Assembly: GCA_900088475.1 (NCBI GenBank)
Contig: FLMG01000213.1
Span: forward strand, 1,515-24,620
From: Hyphochytrium catenoides
Taxonomy: Eukaryota > Sar > Hyphochytriomycetes > Hyphochytriales > Hyphochytriaceae
Direction of reading: 5' to 3'
DNA length: 23,106 nucleotides
Both the position numbers and the translations under genes were made by a program. Below the pieces are notes generated by a model. That model ran no database searches, was not told the DNA's origin, and worked only from the letters and a program-made list of their open reading frames with translations. Positions within the stretch are counted from its first letter, which is position 1; each line of letters begins with the position of its first letter. Below, piece after piece: positions 12,901-21,900 of this stretch.

Positions 12901-15900
12901 AACTTTCATTACCATCTGCCTCGCTGATTGTCTTGATGCCTTCACACAGACACTGAAGAATCGTAGCACACACTTGTTTCTGCTCACCTTCTCCTCCACT
13001 TCGCTCATCTTCTCCTCCTCTTTGGCGCTCGGTCCCTGGTCTCCTGTCCCTGACTTTTGCGGTGGGTCGCACTATGGACTCCAGACTCCAGTAGCGTATA
13101 TCGAAGTCTCCAGATCCTCTACCACCGCTTAAAACGAACGACAGCGAAGGGTAAAATGCTAGAATAGGATCTCTCTGCTTGTGCCCCAGACAGCGTGTTA
13201 GAACTCTCCCAGTCCTGGTAGAGAAGACATACACCAGAGGGTCATCAGCTACGGTTCCAAAAAGCAGCTTTGCCTTTCTGATGAAGCAGAAGTCTCGCAG
13301 GTAGCTTGTGGGTGAAGCTATGGCCAAGTCGTCTGCTATCGTTTCCTGTAACCATGCCAATCTTTCGCTCCTGGGTGTCTGTAGCAGTTTTCTGACCGTA
13401 GCTGGGCTGAAGAGAGAACCACGTGCTGAAGACCGTGCAGGTGCCCGCTTACTTGAGGTTTGAATGGTGCTTAAGTGTAGCGTGTAGCGTTCGCAGGTTA
13501 GGAGGCCCTGGTTTCCATCTCGCACAATGACCGAGCTGTCTGCCGCCGTTGTATTCACTACGATATCCTTCCTGCCCCGTGCCTCTACAGCTCCTGTTTC
13601 TTCTACCAGGCTTAGCAGACGGCTGCCTTTCGCTTGTGCCACCAGCAAGGAACCCAACATTCGAGAGACTTCGGCAAGGTCTTCGCTATCGTATCTTTCT
13701 AGCAAGTGCCATAGGTCTTGTAGGTCTTCATCCCATGCTGGCCCTGCACTACTATTGACACGGAAATCTTGGCATTTCCTCCTGCCGATCAAGGATGACG
13801 AAAGAGGATCCAGGGCCTGAACATCTCCCTCTAATTCTTGAAGGACATTATTCCAAACCAGAAGGCGGCCATCTCCGAGAAGAAGAAAGAGGTGGCTACA
13901 CGATGCATCGGCAACTGCCTCGACCACTTTGTTAGAATAGAACCTGCCACATTCTGGTGAGATATTGGCCAGCGGGATCCGTAAGAGAGGAGATGAAGCT
14001 TGCTGCCAAGAAGGCTCTGACTCCATAACTGCATGTAAAGGATTCTCCATCGCAGCCACAACCTCACTCCATAGAACGCTGTTGCTGGAATCGTGTTTCT
14101 CGGACATAAGGTACCTTGTCATGTGAGCCATGAGGGTTTCGCCGGCCCGTGTGTGTCCAACTGATGGTCCACCAGAATCATCCCGCGGATGGGGCCCCAG
14201 CTGCAAAAGCGTCTTTAGGCTATTGTGTTGCGACAACGCCTGCAATAGCTGTAGACGGTCGATAGGTTTATCTACAGGTGAAGGAGTGGATGGCGTTGCT
14301 TCCTTGCTCTTCCTTCGCGATAACAGCTGTTGCCAGGGCACAGAAGGAAGGGACTGAACGAGATGCCACATAAGCCGCTTGCAGAGGAATAGCCGCCCTG
14401 CAGCCAGTGAACGCATTGTCTCCGGTTCTTTGAACTCTGCAATTAGCATTGTTGGTGAGGCTTCTAAATTGAGACATACATCGTTGTCGAATAGCGAAGA
14501 TCACGGATTCAGACTGCCACAGCACAACGGTAGAAAGGCGGACGATATGCTATGGAAAGTCTCTGTAGTAAAGAGATCAGCTTTAGATGAGAGAGGTTCG
14601 CACCTTCTGCTCCACCTTTTAATGGTAGATGATGGCTCAGCAGTAGTAATGCATACTCGATCCGCAGGTGGACGAACTCAGTGAAGGAGAAGCTGGACTT
14701 AACTCCTGTTCTGCTGGAAATGGTTGACATATCTTGCTCCAACGGAGCAAAGCCATCCATGTAAAAGAAGACGCGCTTTATCTCAGTGGTGGAGATTTGA
14801 CCATTTTCGTCTACATTTCCTAGCAGGAAGGATGCAAACAATTCCCGAACCACCCCTTGTGGATCGCTGTCACAGGGTAGTAGCTGAGTTATGAGGACTG
14901 AGGCAGAGTTTTCCAGAGCTAGTAGTTCCTCCTTAGAAAAGCCACCTCCAATGCCCCTGGCTTTATATATAGTTTCAGTCCAGAGCAATTCTCCCTCTAA
15001 CTTCATTACACTATTGCTCTCCCCTTTTCTGCAACTGTTAATTACATCAAGCAAGCGCAGAGCCCTTCCTCCCTTCACTGGAGACAGCACGGGGTTGGTG
15101 CGGAGAGCAGCTCCACCGATGCCTGAAGAGTCGGTCTTCATCTCTGATAAAAGACGTTGACTGTCCGCAAACCAGTATCCACCTCCTGCTCCATCTTCTG
15201 TTCCTCTCCATCGTCGATCTCCTGCTTTCGAGAGAGAGAAAGGCTGCCACCCGTAGAAGAACCGGCGCAACAACACGATGATCGGGCTTCCAAGCAGGTA
15301 CTGCGAGAAGAAAAGATGTCATGACATGCCCGGTAACAGCGAAACGAAGACGAGAAGATGCTAAGAAGAGTGACCAAACCCAGGCCCTGCGATGGGTCTG
15401 TGAAGCGAGCAAATTCTCCGAGCAAAGTCAGGTTAAGGCTGGAAACGAGGAAGCACAGAGCGGTTCTCCTATACAGATTACCTGCGACACATCGTCCCTC
15501 TCAACCATTATGCCTGAGGTCAACGAGGGAGAAAGAAAAAAGCCTAGAGGTCTCTGACTGGATGTGCCACATGAACCAAGTAGATGCCAGGAGACGGATT
15601 CTTGGCGCAAGTATCTCTTCTCAAAAGCCGTCTGTACTAGTCGAGAGCCGATTACAGCTTCCCCTTGTTCTGCAGCGTCTGCTATGATCTCATTGAGTAA
15701 CTTTCGCACGTAATGTGGGACACTTCCCTGATGACTTGCGACTGTTACCGACGTATTACAGGATAGGAAAAGCACCTCATCCATAGGGAAGGAGCGCCGA
15801 AGAGGCCTATCGACGGTGAACTCAAGACATAAAGGGTTCTGGGAGGTGACCTTTACGTTTTTGATACTCCGGGCTTCGAGACGTGCACCGAAGGGAAATG

Positions 15901-18900
15901 AGAGCGAGGAGCCTACTAGCATTTCGGGTTTTAGTCTTTCCGTTTCTCCCATGAAGAGAGAAGAGGCTGAAGGGATCTTGACACCGAAGGTGAGGACGCC
16001 AGCCTCAGCAGAAGCTAGTAAGGAACACTTCACAGACTCGTCTTCTCCTTGCTTCCTGTCTGCTGTTTCCGCCCGTGGCCTGCCCAATAGATCTACTGCC
16101 GATGCTTGATTTTTCTGCCCAGTGCTGGTAGAACGGCTACGTGCAGGACTCCTAGGTCGGCTTTCTTTCACCTCTTTTGCAAGGGGGTTCTGCATCACAT
16201 CGTGGTCAGTAAAAGTTGAAGTAATAGAGACAAGCTTAATCGCAATTTCCCGTCCATGGAGCAAGTCGCCGTGGGATTAAAGCTTGAGAAAGGAATGCCG
16301 TGAAAGTGCGCCTAGGAGAGCTACCAGAGCTTGGAGGCACATCTACAATGGTGTACCTGCTTGCTGGTCAACCGAGCTTCGGGTCGTACAGATCTTAGCG
16401 CTCTTTCCCTAGTCTTCTTGATAATGGGGCGCTTGGTATTCTCGTTTGGTCCTTCTGTAGTCAATGTGCTCGGTGCCTCGCTAGTCTCCTCTTGAGAGTT
16501 GTGAGCTCCAACAGAGGCTATGCGTGTCTCCTTTTGAGCTGGAGGGTATTCTTTTGCTGCCTGGTCGGCTTTGGGGAGATCTGCATTTCGGACTTTCTTT
16601 GGGCTCATTAATCTTTTTGCCTTGGTTACTTGTCTCTCTTGATTTTCTTGGTGCGAGAGAGAGGAGAGTCTAAAGCGCAGAAGAGATACGCCTATCTCCA
16701 GCTCCCTGCAGCTTGCGAGTAGATAGTCCATGTCAAAGTCGGCTGGAAGGTATAAAGAGCAGTCCTACAAGGACGATCCAATTAGAAGTGTACCACCTCT
16801 CCATGATAAATTTTATAGGACGCTCGAGCTAAGATTCAGGAGGCGAATAGGGTGACAGCTTCACGGGAGTAACTCCGTACCTCGTCCTCCCGGAAGCCGA
16901 TTGCAATAAGCAGCTTCACTGCGCCAATGGAACCCAAAATCTTATCCGAACTGTAAACGCGAGAGAGTCCAGATATGTTGACATCGGGCCGACTCGAAGT
17001 CAGAACTCGTCCCAAATGACTGATAATTGTCTCATGCAGAACAAGCAGCCTCTTGAGCTCCTCAGAGCTCCCTAAGGAGAAGGTTAGCAGGTTTGCCAAT
17101 GGACACTTTCTGATGGCATATAGCCCGAGAAAAAGAGGAAGGATGGGCATTCGAGAGGTGAGCGATAGCTAGGCACACTTCATACCTGGCAATCTCATGT
17201 AGTATGCGGCACAGGCTGCCATGAAGGAGACATCCGGGTGCTGCTCAAGTACTGTGCAATGTAGTCTCAGCAGTCTCCTGGCCTTCTCCAAGCGTTCTCC
17301 TATTTCCTCAGGGAAGCTCTTGTTCTCCAAAGTCGGCAATTCTAACTTCATGGCCCTGATCTCTCCGTCTTCACCCACCTCCTTCTTGAAGCCGCAAGCG
17401 TGGAACACTTCAAAGACTAATCAAGGATATAACGGCAGCGACCATTCCTCAACAACTGTGCGCTCCCCTACGTTCGCATTAGCTTACCTCCCTGCACGTT
17501 CATTTGGAGGTCTCGCTCGGGAGGCTCCTCTATGGGAATCCGTCTGAAGGACACAGTTCTTGGAGCAGAAAGCAGAAGTTCGATGCGACCACAGGCTTCT
17601 TTGAGGGCTACGATCGCTTGGGATCGTGGATTATGTCTTTTTATATTCCCAAGCGCCGAAAGGATTGGACCGTGATCCTCGGCTCCTATTGGCTCTGATC
17701 CTCTGGCTCCTGGGTGGATATCGTTAGAAGCTACTATCCAATGTTTGCCGTGGGGCGAACTTAGCTGACCGATCGCGCACTGGATGACAGGTTCAAAGTA
17801 CTTTACGAACTCCTGCCAGGAAATCGATCCGTCGCGATTGCTGTCCCGCTCAAGAATCCATTGCTTAACAGCCCTATAACGTGCCGGGTTGGGAAAGTCA
17901 GCAGGCTGTGCTCTTTACGGTGATGGCCTTCTGGAGCTCATCCCCCTTTCACCTCTACCATCACGCTGAGCAGCACTTACCTATGGCTGCTATCTAATCC
18001 GCGCTCTCTGAACGCATCTTGTACATCTTGGGCACTTAGTAAGCCGGTTTTGCTCTTGTCAAGATGATCAAATGCCCGCTGCAATACCTCCAGTTGCCTT
18101 TGATGTATTGAGAGCAAGGCCTCTTCTGATGGAGTAGAAGAGGGGGCCTTTTCCTCCTTTGAGTACCCTTTGGTATCAGCTCTTGGCATGCTAGAAGAAG
18201 ATTTGCTCCTATTAGGGCTTGTCCTCCCTAAGGCATTGGTGGCTTCATAGCCAGCTATTCTGGCATCCTGTCCTTTTAAACCTTTCTCCTTTGGTTGTTT
18301 CGTTCTCAGATGGGTTACCGGGACGTCTAGATTCCTCTTCTCGCTATCCAACGATGTAATGATTTCCTCTAGGTCTGTCTTCGCTCGATGTAATATGTTT
18401 AAAGTTTGCGGGGGAAGGACAAATCCTGGAGAAGGTACTTGGAGAAGACAAAGTTAGTGCAAACAGCATTTTGTCACGTACATAAAGGGTGTCTATAAAT
18501 GCGACATGCCCTTCTCAGTCTGACAGGGGAGAACATTAGGACGAAAAGGAAAAGCAGTCAAGAAGCAGAATGCCTAAATAGAGGAGGTCAGGCTCTTCCA
18601 ACCATTATTCACGGCATCCAATGGCACATTCTTCAGCACGAACAGGTCTGCCTCCTTGTAATAGACGAACCCCACTGCCGTCATCAGGGATATCTTATCA
18701 ATCTCTTCGAAGCCTCCAATCTTGTTCTGGAAGACGGGATTTTTCTGCAGAAAGGGAGAGTGCAATCCCGATGAGAATGCAACACCTCAACGGTACATTA
18801 CAAGTTCTCGATGACAGTACTATGGGATGCACATCTGTGTTCTATAACGTACTACGACAGAGAGAGTAAGGAGACATGAGACCGAATGACATGCAATAAG

Positions 18901-21900
18901 AAGAATCTAGGAAATGTTGAGCGCGAGAGCGGCCAAAGCTAAATGAAGTCTAGACCCCAAGATGCTTGACGACTTTTACCCCTTTAATTCTCCAAAGACG
19001 CGGATGACCGGGCTGGTTGAGGACGTTCGTGACGGAGTTGAGTAGAAGACGTAGAGCATCCAGCACATCCATACTTTCCCGCCCACGGCCTTTCAGGTCT
19101 TGCACTACCTCAAATAGGCTAGGCATGGAGTTGAGTGCACTCAATTCCTTCTCAATTTCTTTGACACGCGAAGAGAGGATCTAGCAGATGAGATTAAGGA
19201 AGTTGTGGCCCCAATAGATTAATGTTGCTGATTCTTACAAGCTACGCTACGTGGCATAGTTGTACCTTGTTGATCTCGTCCGGAAGTGTTGCCAGAGGCT
19301 GGTAGCGCTCTTCCAGCCCCTCTGGAGATTCATCTCCCTTTAGGAAAAAAGCTCCCTCAAGGCCCATGCGGCTTTTGCCTGGTTCACGGAGATCCCTAAA
19401 GCCGACAGCAGCCAACAATTCCTTCCCCCCTTTTAAACATCACATATCAGTGGAGGTGGTCTTAACGGGTATAACCAATCAGAATAGTGGCTTTCCTGCG
19501 TTCGAATGCTTCATATTCTTCTTACCTCTGTATTGGATTAACTGAGCGAAGATATCTTCGTCCTCCAGATCAATTATCACATTCTGGGCGTCCTGCCGTT
19601 CCTGAATTTTTCGACAGAGATTGACAACTTTCTGCGCGCACTCTCTCACACCGTGTGGTGGTGCATGCGAGCGGAGCAGAGAAAAGGCAGAAGATACAGA
19701 TGGAAGGTCACTGTCTTCGTAAAAGATGGAATTGAAAGAGGAAAGGAGCTCAGGGAGACTTATTCTTGGACTCTGTTCTTGCAAATGCTTCAGTTCGGCC
19801 TAATACGTAGACCATACGGGGGGTGAGTAGGGCCTTACACTATGCGGGTGCTATAGCGTGATGGACGACACTTGCATGATCACTGCGATAAAACCGTAGT
19901 ACTCAATAGATTCGCATGAAGGACAGACCATGAAGGAAAACAGTGCAAAAAGAAGAGTTCACACTAGCGTTTGGTTTTCATTTTTGCAGGCCGACTTCGG
20001 CTTAGCAGAACACCATACGAGGACGAATGAGAGCTTTCACTGAAAAATGAAGGTAATCCGGTAAGTCACCTCATAGCTCTTCGGGTCCCTGTTAAGAATC
20101 CTTAACCATTCAGCGACTTGCCCAGTCGATATATCTCCATTCTCTTCGCTGTCAATGGAGTCAAATGCCTCCCTAGCCCTCTTAAGCAGTATCACCTGCT
20201 TGTAAGGTCTACCGGCTAGACATGCAGGAGAGGGCCACGAGAGGTTCGTGGTAAATTGACGATGTGAGAGGGCAATCTCAAGAAAGTTAGTATAATGCAG
20301 GACGGGCCAAACATTTTGAGCCATTAGACGAGTGAGAAGGATAGGTCTGAGATGGCTCTTACAGGACAGGCGCCTGATCAGCACATCATGGGCTCTCTCG
20401 CTGCCTTCCCAATTTCCCTCTTTGGCGAAGATGGCAGCGGCTAAGCTGCCAATCGTGGTTTCCTGATGCAGGTACACGCTCTCCTGCCTTGGCTCCTTAT
20501 TCTGGTGGCCACTGCCTCCCCTCCATATCTGTGGCACGAACAAGTAGTGAGCTGTTGCAGGTGCACCGCACAAGGGGTAGCAAGAAACGATCAAATAAGC
20601 ACCGAATCAGAGGAAGATATTGGGTACGAAAAATAACAGGGTAATTGAGCTCTACGACGCAACTTGGAAAATACAGGCTAGAAAAGACAGGATTGTAAGA
20701 GCTACCATGTTGTGGTAAGGCTCCTTGCCGTGATCAGCTTCTCTCTCGTCAGCGTAGAGGGCGTGATACAACGCAAAAACCTCTCCTAGGCTGAGCGCGT
20801 CTACTCCGAATAAATCAGCTTCATCTAGGCATTCCTCCACTTGCGCCTTAGTGGCGAAGCAGTTCAGATCCTCAAAGGCCTTTACGAGAAGAGATACGGG
20901 TAACTTCCTTTCAGGGAGAGAACAGCGTTCCCTAAAGACTGCGCCGATGGCTTTAGCCTCAAGTCTGCCCAATCTTCGGCCCCAGTACTGCACGATCTGG
21001 TCTTCCTCGTCGTTGGCAGCAAAGCGTCCCATCTTGGGCACTTCGTCCTTCTCTTCTCTCTTCCTATCCATCACCTGTATTCCAGTCTTTGAAAAAGATC
21101 AGGAGTCACAAAAGACACCCTCCCGACCTATTCAGTGAATGAAAGTTCTTACCCCCTTATCGTCTTTGTCGTCTCTACCATCCGAGGACGCTATGTTGAG
21201 CAGATCATCTCCTCTCCGCGCAACAATGTGCATCAAACACCTCAGATAGTCCTCGAAAGGAAGGTAGTCGTGGAATTTCTTCCCATTCACTTGCAGCCAT
21301 CTCCTGATGTCCTCTTCTGCCACAGCTATCCCCACAGACTTGAAACCCAAGCGGAACTTGGAAGCCATTGTTACTATTCTGGGACCTTGAAGAGTTTGCA
21401 CCGTTCTGGCAACCGACAAAAAAGACTTTTCGAGTCTTTGCTTCTCACGCTCGCCGACTAAAAATGATAAGAGTGCTGGTAGAGGCTTAAAACCTGACCG
21501 CCGCTCTTCCAATTCCCTAGATGAGCGCACGTCCTTCACGGAGACGTCTTTACGAAGGATGATACGTGCGTATTCCACTAAGCACTTTGCATCTTCGATT
21601 TCGCTAAGTGAAGAAAAGTAAGGGTTTGGGGACAATGAAGGATCACAAATGCAGGAAAGGCTGCTCACTCTTTCTCTTGAATCTTAGCTTCTGCAGGTGG
21701 TGTTTGCAAAGGCCGTACGTACTTCTGTGGCACGTTGTCACAAACTTCGCCATCGTCGTAGCGTACCTACGGTAAGGAGGTTGATGAGTTGACGATACAT
21801 AAGCAAGTACAAGGGTCACCGCGGGTTGCTCCCTACCGTGAAAGAACCGTCGCCATGCCTTGCAAGGACCGTCGCCATGTACCATGATGGAACCGCCTTT

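Noticed and set aside
14501-14562. A possible gene end, with an in-frame TGA at 14501-14503 followed by an ATG at 14447-14449
   Set aside because: It would leave only about 50 bases between two genes. A 152-base intron (14615-14464) from AAAG|GTGGAG to CAATTTAG|AA removes the stop and joins the EF-hand frame to the WD40 frame in phase.
15138-15425. Alternative minus-strand frame around 15.3 kb
   Set aside because: It overlaps an intron and a strong acceptor at 15301. The competing frame carries the EF-hand downstream and keeps phase with the upstream exon.
20216-20362. Uninterrupted reading through 20.2-20.4 kb as coding
   Set aside because: This stretch has a GTAAGA donor, an exact TACTAAC branch site and a TCTAG acceptor in phase, so it is better read as an intron despite lacking stops.
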